DNA of 55,756 bases, taken from the NCBI GenBank assembly GCA_030431475.1, contig JAUIJD010000030.1:1-55756 (forward strand). The letters are read 5' to 3'. Both the position numbers and the translations under genes were made by a program. Under the pieces are notes generated by a model. The model saw only the letters and a program-made list of their open reading frames with translations, was not told the DNA's origin and ran no database searches. Positions 15,512 through 25,200 of the stretch are shown here, piece after piece (position 1 is the stretch's first letter; the number at the start of each line of letters is the position of its first letter). This DNA comes from Verrucomicrobiia bacterium. GTDB taxonomy: Bacteria; Verrucomicrobiota; Verrucomicrobiia; Verrucomicrobiales; Akkermansiaceae.

Positions 15512-16858
15512 CTACCCGCCTTCCCCCGCCCGCAACAGCAGCGGTTCGAGGAAATGCAGGACGAAGACCACGGCGAGACCGATGGTGAAGGGCGTGAGGT
15601 TCTCCTTTCCCCGTCCGCTGCCGAGCGCGATGACCACCGCGGCGATGAGCCCGATGCCCATGCCGGTGCTGATGCTGAAGGTCACCGGCATCGCCAGCAG
15701 CGTCAGCACCGCCGGGGCGGCGATCTCGAAACGCCGCAGGTCGATCTCGGCGACACTCTCGAACATCAGGATCCCGACCACCACCAGTGCCGGGGCCACC
15801 GCCACGCCCGGGATGGCGAGGATCAGGGGCGTCAGAAACAGCGCCAGCAGGAACAACACCGCGACCGTGACACCGGTCAACCCGGTGCGCCCACCGGCCT
15901 GCACGCCGGTGGCGCTCTCGATGTAGCTGACCACCGTCGAGGTCCCGAGCAGCGACGAAAGGATCGCCGCCAGCGAGTCGGCGGTGAGGGCCTGCTTGAG
16001 GCGCGGCACGTGCCCCGACGCGTCCATCAACCCGGCCCGCTTGGTCACCCCGATCAGCGTGCCGAGGTTGTCGAAGAGATCCACCAGCAGCAGGGTGAGG
16101 ACGATGGGAACCGCCTTGAGCGGATCGCTCAGGAGAAAACCGAAGTCGAGCTGCAGGAACAGAGGATCGAGCGAGGCGGGCATCGACACCGCCGCCCCGG
16201 GAAGCTCGGTCACCCGTCCACCCGCTCCATCCGGCACGATCAGGCCGATCCCCGACACCACGGCGATCGAGATCAGGATCGCCGCCGGCGTGCCGCGCGC
16301 GATGAGGACCGCGCTGAGCAGCACGCCGAGACCGAACAACGCCACCGGCGGACTCGTCAGGTCGCCGAGCGTGACGAAGGTCGAGGGATGGGCCACCACC
16401 ATTCCGCCGTTCTTGAGACCGATGAAGGCGATGAAGAGCCCGATGCCGGCGGCGATGGCGGCCTTTAGGGAATGGGGAATGGCGTGGACGATCTTTTCCC
16501 GGATCCCGGTGAGCGAGAGGGCGAGGAAGATGATCCCGTTGACGAAGACGAACCCGAGCGCGCTCTGCCACGGCACGCCCATGCCGAGGCACACGGCGTA
16601 GGCGAAGAAGGCGTTGATCCCCATGCCGGGCGCCAGCGCCAGCGGCAGGTTGGCGAGGAAGGCCATCAGCAGGGTGGCGATCGCCGCGCCGAGCGCCGTC
16701 GCGGTCACCAGCGCCTCGCGCGGCATGCCGGCGTCGGCGAGGATGGCGGGATTCACCACCAGGATGTAGGCCATCGCGGCGAAGGTGGTCACCCCCGCCA
16801 GCACTTCCCGGCCCGGCGTCGTGCCCTTTTCGCGGAGCTGGAACCACCGTTCGAGCAT
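15512..16858 (-). CDS. NCS2 family purine permease (AzgA-like)
   Basis: A 448-aa polytopic membrane protein; the start at 16858 (MLERWFQLREKGTTPGREVLAGVTTF) matches the family N-terminus better than the ORF start at 16894. Signature: TTFAAMAYILVVNPAIL, LALAPGMGINAFFAY, SLKAAIAAGIGLFIAFIGLKNGG, LFDNLGTLIGVTKRAGL and SATGVQAGGRTGLT, which correspond to the AzgA adenine/guanine/hypoxanthine branch of NCS2 proton symporters rather than uracil or xanthine carriers. About 12-14 hydrophobic helices fill the length. Substrate by family only. It lies 46 bases after the enolase-superfamily gene, possibly co-transcribed. Confidence 0.92.
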   Translation of the reverse strand: MLERWFQLREKGTTPGREVLAGVTTFAAMAYILVVNPAILADAGMPREALVTATALGAAIATLLMAFLANLPLALAPGMGINAFFAYAVCLGMGVPWQSALGFVFVNGIIFLALSLTGIREKIVHAIPHSLKAAIAAGIGLFIAFIGLKNGGMVVAHPSTFVTLGDLTSPPVALFGLGVLLSAVLIARGTPAAILISIAVVSGIGLIVPDGAGGRVTELPGAAVSMPASLDPLFLQLDFGFLLSDPLKAVPIVLTLLLVDLFDNLGTLIGVTKRAGLMDASGHVPRLKQALTADSLAAILSSLLGTSTVVSYIESATGVQAGGRTGLTGVTVAVLFLLALFLTPLILAIPGVAVAPALVVVGILMFESVAEIDLRRFEIAAPAVLTLLAMPVTFSISTGMGIGLIAAVVIALGSGRGKENLTPFTIGLAVVFVLHFLEPLLLRAGEGG

Positions 16859-16904
16859 GCGTCGAGAGAACCAGCAGACGCCGCCCTCCGTCACGACGAA
16901 AGGC

Positions 16905-18095
16905 TCACCCGATCAGCTTCATCCCGAAGCCGGGCGCCTCGGGCACGTGGATCCTGCCGTCCTTGATCGGGTAGTCGCCGTAGTCGATGTCGTCGGACTC
17001 GCAGGTCACGCCCTCGACCGTGCAGCAGTTGCCGAGGCCGGCGGCGATCTGCGCGGTGTAGTGCGTCTTGAGCCGGTCGCCCCACGCATGCGGGCTGGCC
17101 AGGGTGTCGAGCTCGACCAGCTTCGGCATCAGCGAGCGCCAGCGGGTGAAGCCGTGGCCGAAGGTGTCGTGAAGGTTCACGTCGAGGATGCCCTCCTTCG
17201 CCAGCTCGAGGCAGAACTTCGGATCGGGCCGGAACTCGCCGTCGGCGAGATAGGTCTTCTCGAAGCCGTTCGCGTGCATCCAGTCGCGCAGTTTCCGGCT
17301 CCTCTCCCGCTCCTCCTGGAAGGGCTCCTCGAACCAGAACAGCGGCACGTCGCCGATGCCCTCGAGAAAGGCGATCGCATCCTCGAGCGAGTACATGTCG
17401 TTGGCATCAACCAGGATCTCCACCCCCCGGTCCTTGAAGGTCTCGTGGATGCGCCGGACGATCTCGATGTCGGTCTTCAGGCCCTCGTCGTGCGGATACC
17501 AGCGGCCGCTGCGGCCGATCTTCACCTTGAGCTGGCGGTAGCCGTAGTCGACGTCCCACGCGCAGTTCTCGATCACCTTGTCGAGGCCCGCCGGGTGGTC
17601 CTCCGGCTCGAGTTCGTCGAAGTAGATCATGCCGCTGTAGACCGGCGTCGCCTTGGTCCCCTTGCCGCCGAGCATTTCATGCACCGGGATGTCGAGGATG
17701 ATGCCCGCGAGGTCGTGCAGCGCGAAGTCGAAGTCCTTCGGCACCCCGTCGCGGATGCCCTTGGCCGGATCGAACAGCTCGCCCACGGTCTTGCCCATGC
17801 CCAGCTCGACGTCGCGGCCGGCCTCCCAGCCGGTGAGACCCCAGCCCTCGGCGCCCTGCTCGGTGCGGAGGATGGCGACGTTGGTCTGGTGGTGCTGACC
17901 GTGCACGCCGATGCGCCCGTTCTTTCCGACCAGGCGCGGCCAGCGGAACTTCACGCGACGGATCTCGATGCTGTCGATGCGGTGCTCGTTCAGCGGTGAG
18001 GCGTCGATCTCGGCGGCCCCGAGACGCGGCAGTCCGGAAAAACAGGCGGCGGTGGCGAGGGCGGACTTCTGGAGGAATTGGCGGCGGGTTTTCAT
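16905..18095 (-). CDS. Tat-exported enolase-superfamily (mandelate racemase/MLE-like) enzyme
   Basis: A 396-aa protein starting MKTRRQFLQKSALATAACFSG, a twin-arginine signal. The MR_MLE fold is visible: LKVKIG (catalytic Lys region on the second strand), LVDANDMYS (metal Asp), FWFEEPF (metal Glu), LADGEF (third metal ligand) and ASPHAWGD (His on the last strand). This set fits acid-sugar dehydratases or racemases that take a proton next to a carboxylate. Export of such an enzyme is unusual; most are cytosolic. Next to sulfatases and a polysaccharide lyase, an uronate-derived substrate is plausible but unproven. It lies 57 bases after the oxygenase gene. Confidence 0.87.
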   Translation of the reverse strand: MKTRRQFLQKSALATAACFSGLPRLGAAEIDASPLNEHRIDSIEIRRVKFRWPRLVGKNGRIGVHGQHHQTNVAILRTEQGAEGWGLTGWEAGRDVELGMGKTVGELFDPAKGIRDGVPKDFDFALHDLAGIILDIPVHEMLGGKGTKATPVYSGMIYFDELEPEDHPAGLDKVIENCAWDVDYGYRQLKVKIGRSGRWYPHDEGLKTDIEIVRRIHETFKDRGVEILVDANDMYSLEDAIAFLEGIGDVPLFWFEEPFQEERERSRKLRDWMHANGFEKTYLADGEFRPDPKFCLELAKEGILDVNLHDTFGHGFTRWRSLMPKLVELDTLASPHAWGDRLKTHYTAQIAAGLGNCCTVEGVTCESDDIDYGDYPIKDGRIHVPEAPGFGMKLIG

Positions 18096-18152
18096 CATGG
18101 TCTTCAGCGCTTTACGTCGCTCCACCATGAAACCTCCCGAGCGCTTTTCGCG

Positions 18153-19076
18153 TTACCCCCCGATCGGGGGTCGGCCCTTTCGGCAAAGGTGATCCGCCGG
18201 AAGCCCGAGACGAACGCAGGACTGACTTGCCGGTGACGACTCGAGGTGAAGCCGGTCCAGCGATTGGCCGGCCCGGCGCAGCACCGCTCCCGACGATCGC
18301 GAGATCCGCCCGTGCGCGGACAATCCAAGTCGCCGCTGTGCGGAATCCGGAAGCAGCCCGACCGCCGCGGCGATCAGCCGGCGGTTGAGTGGCCGGAGCG
18401 GCGCCGGAAACAGCTCAAGACGCGACATGATCGCCAGAAATTCGTCGATGATACCGGACGGCTCAAGACGCGGTGCCATGTCGTCGAAGAGCTCGGTCAT
18501 CGATACCGCCGAATCAGGAGGATCGAGTGCTCCGTAGAGCAAGGCCGCCGGCAGCCCTTCCGCGATGAAGAGGTCGCGTTCGTCGGCCGTCAGCGGACTG
18601 ACGTAGCGGTGATAGGCTTCCATGAACCCGAACAGCGCCGTCGCGTGGACCCAGCGCAGGAGCTCCGGATCGTCGGCGCGGTAGGGCGTGCCGTCGGGCG
18701 TCGTTCCCGAGATGCGGGCGTGCATGCGGCCGACCCCGGCGATCATTCCCTCCGCCACGCTGCGGGCGGCATAGACGGTGACCATCGCCGCCAGCCCGGT
18801 CCGCCGCATCCGCCGCAGCGGATCGGTGCGGAAGCTCGTGTGCTCCCAGACGCCGGTCCGCACCCGGGGCTCGGCGAGTTCCAGCAGCACCGCCGTGATG
18901 CCGCCGATGTAGAGCGCCAGAGGATTGCGGAAGATCCGCCATGAGACCGAGTCGGGCGGGGCCAGCGCCGCCTCGCCGGAGGGGTGGAGGAAGTCGGGCT
19001 TCGCCACTCCCTCGCCCTCCAGCAGCTGCTTGCGCAAGGCGGCATCGATCCTTCGGGCGACAAAGGGGGGAAGCAT
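18153..19076 (-). CDS. MpaB-type (DUF2236) oxygenase
   Basis: A 307-aa protein starting MLPPFVARRIDAALRKQL; the 141-residue upstream extension is low-complexity antisense of the neighbour. Family pattern: FRNPLALYIGGITAVLLELAEPRVRTGVWEHTSFRTDPLRRMRRT, GVGRMHARISGTTPDGTPY, and LRWVHATALFGFMEAYHRY with the His residues that in this family ligate haem b, then LTADERDLFIAEG. Related proteins include latex-clearing rubber oxygenase and fungal MpaB. The substrate is not predictable. Transcribed toward the Tat enolase gene. Confidence 0.88.
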   Translation of the reverse strand: MLPPFVARRIDAALRKQLLEGEGVAKPDFLHPSGEAALAPPDSVSWRIFRNPLALYIGGITAVLLELAEPRVRTGVWEHTSFRTDPLRRMRRTGLAAMVTVYAARSVAEGMIAGVGRMHARISGTTPDGTPYRADDPELLRWVHATALFGFMEAYHRYVSPLTADERDLFIAEGLPAALLYGALDPPDSAVSMTELFDDMAPRLEPSGIIDEFLAIMSRLELFPAPLRPLNRRLIAAAVGLLPDSAQRRLGLSAHGRISRSSGAVLRRAGQSLDRLHLESSPASQSCVRLGLPADHLCRKGRPPIGG

Positions 19077-19218
19077 CGCCGCCAGTCTCCGCGAGGTGGC
19101 CGCCCGATGCAATCCAGGTCCCCGGCTCCCCCCCCGCGCCATCAGGGGGCAAGAAACACGGGCGCGGATCGATTCTCCGAAGCGGTCGGCTCGACATGCC
19201 GCCGGAGAGACCAGCGCC

Positions 19219-21909
19219 TCACCGCTCCCATGGCCGTCGCGTGTCCGCGGGGCCGAGCACGGAAAGCACCTGCTTCCCGCGTCGCAATTCGAGCGTCGAT
19301 GCGGTCTCCCGATCCGGGGCGCAACTCCAGCGCCACTCGTCTTCGAAGGCTTTGCCGCGCACGGTGACCGTCGCGACTTCGGCCTCCTTGGGATCGAAGT
19401 CGATCTCCAGTTCGCGGCCCCACGCATCGTAGGCCGAGACCACCCGCAGACTTTCTCCGCGAGCAACCCCGCGAAGCTGCCGCAGCCCCATCGACTCACC
19501 CCGGTGGTCGGCCGGCGAATCCCGAAGCTCGAATTTCATCGTCGCATCCGCGAGCACGCGCATCGCCAGATCCCTGCCCCCGGCGGCCAGGACAAAGCGC
19601 CCGCCGCCCCGGTTCTCCACCGTGCCGCTCTGCACCAGCCAGTCGATCTCGACCGCCTCCGGCGCCCGGATGTCGTCGAGCACGAGGACGTACCTCCCCT
19701 CGACCCAGAGGAAACTCCGCCGGTATCGGTCGAGCGCCGGTCGCGACGCGCCGGTCCTCCGGTCGCGATGCGCGAGATAGCCCCCCGCGGCCTCGCCTTC
19801 GACGGCGACGATGTCGTCCTTCGATTTCCATCCCGTGACCCAGGCCATCCGACTCATGTCGCCGCCGGGCTGCGACCAGGTCCCGCCCTCCGGCCGCCCC
19901 TTCGCCATCTGCCCCATGCCGTTGATCAGGATCGTGTTGTGGTTCCGCGATGCCTTGTGCTTCGAGTAGCCGTCGGTCTCGACCACCAGCGTGCCGCCGC
20001 TCGAAATCAGGAACTCATTCGCATCCGGATCGTCGTGCGCGACGTTCACATAGCGTTTCCCGCCTTCGGCGAAATGCTGCAGGTGATGGCCGGCGAAGGG
20101 CCCGCACTTGAATGAGGCACCGACCGCATCGGCCTTCCACGAATCGCGCATCACCGCGTAGCCGACGTCGTCGAAAAGCGCGGCCGTCGCCAGTTCCTCG
20201 CGCTCGCCCCGTCCGACCGTCGGATCATCCCACAGCAGCGAAAACCAGCCGAATTCGAAGGACTTCGGATCCCTTTGAAGGAGATCGAGCAGGCCGTCGC
20301 GAACCTCCGGCTGATCGTGAACGGCCGCCGCCTTCAGGAGAAAATTGTGGTAGCCACCCGCGCCGCCGGGACCCGTGTCGCCGAAGCGGAAGGTGCCGTC
20401 CATTCCCGGCAGCCGGCTGTGGAGCCGGAAACGCCCGGCATTCTCAAAGTACGATGCCTGCAGGAAATCCGTGCCCAGGCAGCGGTCGGCGGCATCGAGG
20501 GCGAGCACCAGGTGATTGCCCCCGAAGATGAAATAGCCCGGGCCCTCGTGGCAGCTCCCGTCTTCCGGCAACCAGCGCGTGACGAACTCCAGCTCCTCGA
20601 GCGTCCGCTCCATCAACCAGCGCTGGTCCGGCTCGCCCTCGTAAACGGCGAGCAGCGCGAGCGTGAGGCCGGCGTTGCGGTGCCAGCGATGGTTGTTGGC
20701 CGGATCGCCCTGCCAGTAGTGCGTCCCCGGGTTCTTCTTCAGGTGTCCCCCGTGATACATCCAGCGTGCGTGGCGGAAGAGCTTCTGCCGGAACGCTTCG
20801 CGAAATTCCGGATCCAGCTCGTCGTGCAGCCAGTCGAAGGCGAGCGCCGCTCCGATCATCAGGTTGGCCGCCGCCATGCCGCTGTTGCGCTCCGAACCGG
20901 TTTCCCAGTCGGGCAGCTCGTGGAACTTCCTGAGGAAGCCGACCGCGTCGTCGAAGGACGAGCGGTCACCGGTCATCAGATGGTGCAGCGCGACGGTCGG
21001 CAGCCGCCACAGCCCCTGACGCTGCGCATCGGTCGCATCGCGCAGGAACTTCGTGTGCCCGGGCGGCTTCGATGATTTGCGGTAGGCCTCGATCTTCTCG
21101 CGCCATACGCGCCCCTCGTCACTCCGGTAGAACCGCCGGAGTGACGGCAGTTCCTCGTCCGACAGCAACAGCCTCGGATGCTTGCCGCGCAGCGGCCCGA
21201 CCAGCGAGATCCGCTCACCCTCGGGCTCCGGATCCCGCTCCGGCACCACCGATGGCGCCGGCTTCGGTCCGGAGGGCCGGGCCTTCATCGCCCCGCCCAG
21301 CTCATAGTCGACGCCTCCCACCCAGAAGGGCCCGGCCTTCGCGGCCCCGGTCTCGTCGCCGTAGATCACGATGCGGTTGAAGCCTGCCATCTCGCCCGCC
21401 TTCCAATCGTAGCGTTTTTCGGGCACCGGCTTGCCGTCGATCTTCAGCGTCATCCCTTCATCGGCATCGAACTCGAACGACCAGGTGCTCCAGCGGTCCG
21501 GCGTGCGCTTGCCCAGATACTTGAGCGTGAACCAACCGTCCTCGGGCACCGTCTCGATCAGGCACGTCGATCCCCCGGGCGCCAGATAGGGGGCATACAT
21601 CACACCGCCGACGAGCACGCGCCCGTCCTTCTGCCCGACTCCCCACCGCGGCCCCACGCCATGCTTCCCGCCGGGGCTGGCAACGACCCCGGACTCGCGC
21701 ACCGCGAGCGTCACCACTCCCGAGCCGTCCTCATCGCGCAGCGAAAGGACGGCGGAGCCACCCGGCTCGATCTTCAACGACGGGTTGCCATCCGGCCCCG
21801 GCATCTCCTCGTCCCACACCGCCTTCTCAAACTTCCATCCGGGATCTTCGACGGAGAATGCGGGAAGACACAGGGCAGGAAGCAGGAAACATGCGACGCG
21901 AAAACTCAT
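19219..21909 (-). CDS. Heparinase II/III-like secreted polysaccharide lyase
   Basis: An 896-aa protein with a signal peptide (FRVACFLLPALCLPAFS). Residues ~20-200 form a LamG/3-keto-disaccharide-hydrolase-like beta-sandwich (SLKIEPGGSAVLSL, STWSFEFDADEGMTLKIDGKPV). Residues ~240-560 are an alpha/alpha toroid (GKHPRLLLSDEEL..LRR, NNHRWHRNAGLTLALLAV, HEGPGYFIFG). Residues ~590-890 are the heparinase II/III beta-sheet domain (HHLQHFAEGGKRYVNVAHDD, TDGYSKHKASRNHNTILINGMGQ). The His and Tyr residues in NNHRWH and YFIFG are candidate catalytic residues by analogy. Substrate class: uronic-acid polysaccharide (heparin/alginate type) from the family. It is divergent from the giant repeat gene. Confidence 0.88.
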   Translation of the reverse strand: MSFRVACFLLPALCLPAFSVEDPGWKFEKAVWDEEMPGPDGNPSLKIEPGGSAVLSLRDEDGSGVVTLAVRESGVVASPGGKHGVGPRWGVGQKDGRVLVGGVMYAPYLAPGGSTCLIETVPEDGWFTLKYLGKRTPDRWSTWSFEFDADEGMTLKIDGKPVPEKRYDWKAGEMAGFNRIVIYGDETGAAKAGPFWVGGVDYELGGAMKARPSGPKPAPSVVPERDPEPEGERISLVGPLRGKHPRLLLSDEELPSLRRFYRSDEGRVWREKIEAYRKSSKPPGHTKFLRDATDAQRQGLWRLPTVALHHLMTGDRSSFDDAVGFLRKFHELPDWETGSERNSGMAAANLMIGAALAFDWLHDELDPEFREAFRQKLFRHARWMYHGGHLKKNPGTHYWQGDPANNHRWHRNAGLTLALLAVYEGEPDQRWLMERTLEELEFVTRWLPEDGSCHEGPGYFIFGGNHLVLALDAADRCLGTDFLQASYFENAGRFRLHSRLPGMDGTFRFGDTGPGGAGGYHNFLLKAAAVHDQPEVRDGLLDLLQRDPKSFEFGWFSLLWDDPTVGRGEREELATAALFDDVGYAVMRDSWKADAVGASFKCGPFAGHHLQHFAEGGKRYVNVAHDDPDANEFLISSGGTLVVETDGYSKHKASRNHNTILINGMGQMAKGRPEGGTWSQPGGDMSRMAWVTGWKSKDDIVAVEGEAAGGYLAHRDRRTGASRPALDRYRRSFLWVEGRYVLVLDDIRAPEAVEIDWLVQSGTVENRGGGRFVLAAGGRDLAMRVLADATMKFELRDSPADHRGESMGLRQLRGVARGESLRVVSAYDAWGRELEIDFDPKEAEVATVTVRGKAFEDEWRWSCAPDRETASTLELRRGKQVLSVLGPADTRRPWER

Positions 21910-22222
21910 CGCACAGTATAAGCCGTCCGCCGGCGCGATCTGTCCCCGATGCCGGGGATCGTCGCCTCAGGATCCCGGGTGGGCGACGATGACCGCCCGG
22001 GAAGGGGGAGTCGATGCGGAAGGGAAGGGCGTGATCGCCTCCATCCCCATCCCGGAGCCGGCGGCGACCCCTTTCGTGACCGGAATGACCTTGCGGCACG
22101 CGCTTTCTCCCCGGTAGTCTGCGGGAAGTATCCTCCAAGCCTCCCCCTTCCCCTCCGACGCCCGTACATCCACCCGCACGGCGACCGTCGTCGTCTGATC
22201 GGGATGCGGCGGCTCTCCCGCC
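21910..22222. other. Divergent intergenic region without a supported gene
   Basis: A 313-base gap between the divergent lyase and giant repeat-protein genes. Short frames exist on both strands but show no family pattern, and their composition looks like GC-rich noise. It presumably holds both promoters; AGTATAAG near 21915 on the lyase side is the only AT-rich patch I would single out. No clear operator or terminator was found. Confidence 0.45.
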
Positions 22223-25200
22223 ATGAACGCCCGCCCCCTCTTGCTCGGCCTCGCCGCCCTCTCGCCCGCCTACGGCCTCGACTATTTCTGGAACCTCGGC
22301 ACCAGCGGGAACTGGAGCGATCCGTCCCGGTGGGGGCCGCTCAACCAGGTCCCCGACGGCGCGGGAAACACCGTCGAACTCTTCGTCGACACCGCCGGCG
22401 GCCACGTCGGCGGGCCCATCCACACCATCACCATGGATGGCAGCTACTCGCTCGACGGCTTCACCCACATCTCCGACACCTGCCAGCTCTACGCCTCCGG
22501 CCGCACCTTCACCATCAACGGCCCGAGTGTGCTGGACGGATACCAACTCACCTTCACCGGCGGCTCGAACTACGTCACCAACGGCGCCTTCACCCACTCG
22601 TCGGGCCATTTCGACCTGCTCTCCTCCAGCCTTTCCGGCTCCGGCTCCTACACCCTGTCCGGCGGCACCGCGACGTTCAGCGCCGCGACCCTTTCGGTCC
22701 CCGTCTCCCAGAGCACCGGTGGCCTCGCCCTCCAGGGAGCCACCGTCTTCAGCAGCGGCTTCAGTTCCACCGGCGGCAGCGTCTCCTTCGACGCCCTCGG
22801 CAACCTCACCCTGAACAACACCGGCTGGTCCAACGGCGGCGCCTTCACCGTTTCCGCCTCCGACACCACCGTCAACTTCAACTCCAACACCACCCCCACC
22901 TTCACCAACCTGCCCGCAGGGACCGTGACCTTCGAGGGCGGCGGCACCGGCCAACGGAGGTTCTACCACCACCTCGACAACCAGGGCGCGTTCAACGTCA
23001 ACACACCGGTCCAACTGCTCACCTCGAACGGGACCCACACCAACTCCGGCACCCTGACCGCCCCGGCGGACTTCTCCACCAACACGATCGAGTCGTTCGA
23101 CAACTCCGGCAACCTCACCTCCACCGGTGGCGCGCTTTCAATCATCGGCAATCTCTCGGGCACCTCGTCCTTCGACAACTCCGGAACCGTGACCGTCGCC
23201 AACGGCCTCGACCTCCGTTTCTTCGTCGACTACGAAAACTCCGGAACCATCGACGTCGACGGCGGGCACGCCGGCATCCTCACCGCCTACTACGGCACTT
23301 CCCATACTTTCACCAATGCCGGCGACATCGATGCCGCCCCCGGCACCACGGTCAGCTTCTCTCCCTTCAGCTGGGGCACCGGCCAGATCGTCCTCGCTCC
23401 GGGATCCACACTCGGCGGGGGCGGAACGATTTCGTTCAACAGCCAGGCGGTCGACCTCCAGGGTCCGTGGTCGCCCGGGACCTCACCACTCATCGCCTCC
23501 AGCTCATCGCTCAACGGCACCGGTCCACTGACCATCGCCAACGGCAGCTCGCTCACCTCCACCGACTCCAATTTCGGCACCACCACCTCCAACCACGGCG
23601 ACGCCTCGTTCTCCGGCAGCAACAACACCACCAACGGTGCCTTCACCAACGAGGCCGACGGCTCGCTGACCCTGGAAAACGGCGCACGGCTGCGCATCCA
23701 TGACAACGATCTCACCAACCACGGACAGATCGATTTCGCTTCCGGCACCGGCCAATCCTACTTCTACGAGAACAACGCCTCGTCCCTCGGATCGTTCATC
23801 AACGCCCCGACCGGCTCGGTCATCATCGAGGGGACCGGCACCCGGCGGCTCCGGTGCAACACCGACAACCAGGGGCAGATCACGCTCAACACCCGGACCG
23901 ACTACGACAGCTCCGGCGGTGTCCACAGCAACTCCGGCACCATCACCGCCGCCGGACAGTTCTATCTCACCAGCGCCGAGTCCTTCGACAACTCCGGCGA
24001 TCTCACCTCCACCGGCGGCTACCTCAACATTGTCGGCAACCTGTCACCCACCTCCGCCTTCTCCAACTCCGGGACCGTCACCGCCGCCAACGGCCTCCTG
24101 CTCCGCAACTTCCACAGCTACGACAACAGCGGCACGCTCGACATCGACGGCGGGAGTGCCGTCGTCTCGACGACCTACTACGGCACCCCCTTGCCCTTCA
24201 CCAATACCGGCGACATCGACGTCGCCCCGGGTGCTTCGATCAGCTTCTCCCCGGTCAGTTCGGGCACCGGCCCGATCACCCTCGCACCGGGATCCACGCT
24301 CGGCGGCGGCGGCACGATTTCGTTCAACAGCCAGGCCGTCGACCTCCAGGGCCCGTGGTCGCCCGGCGCGTCGCAACTCGTCACCTCCAGTTCGTCCCTC
24401 AACGGAACCGGGCCCTTGACCATCGCCAACGGCAGCTCACTCACCTCCACCGATTCCAACTTCGGCACCACCACCTCCAATCACGGCGACGCCTCGTTCT
24501 CCGGCAGCAACAACACCACCAACGGCGCCTTCACCAACGAGGCCGACGGCTCGCTGACCCTGGAAAACGGCGCACGGCTGCGCATCCATGACAACGATCT
24601 CACCAACCACGGACAGATCGACTTCGCTTCCGGCACCGGCCAATCCTACTTCTACGAGAACAACACCTCGTCCCTCGGCTCGTTCGTCAACGCCCCGACC
24701 GGCTCGGTCATCATCGAAGGGACCGGCACCCGGCGGCTCCGGTGCAATACCGACAACCAGGGGCAGATCACGCTCAACACCCGGACCGACTTCGACAGCT
24801 CCGGCGGTGTCCACAGCAACTCCGGCACCATCACCGCCGCCGGACAGTTCTATCTCGCCAGCGCCGAGTCCTTCGACAACTCCGGCGATCTCACCTCCAC
24901 CGGCGGCTATCTCAACATCGTCGGCAACCTGTCACCCACCTCCGCCTTCTCCAACTCCGGGACCGTCACCGCCGCCAACGGCCTCCTGCTCCGCAACTTC
25001 CAGAGCTACGACAACAGCGGCACGCTCGACATCGACGGCGGGAGTGCCGTCGTCTCGACGGCCTACTACGGCACCCCCCTGCCCTTCACCAATACCGGTG
25101 ACATCGATGTCGCCCCGGGTGCTTCGATCAGCTTCTCCCCCGTCAGCTCGGGCACCGGCCCGATCACCCTCGCCCCCGGATCCACGCTCGGTGGAGGAGG

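Noticed and set aside
21967-22224. 85-aa minus-strand frame in the divergent gap
   Set aside because: No family motif, poor start context, and it would occupy the only promoter space of two divergent genes.
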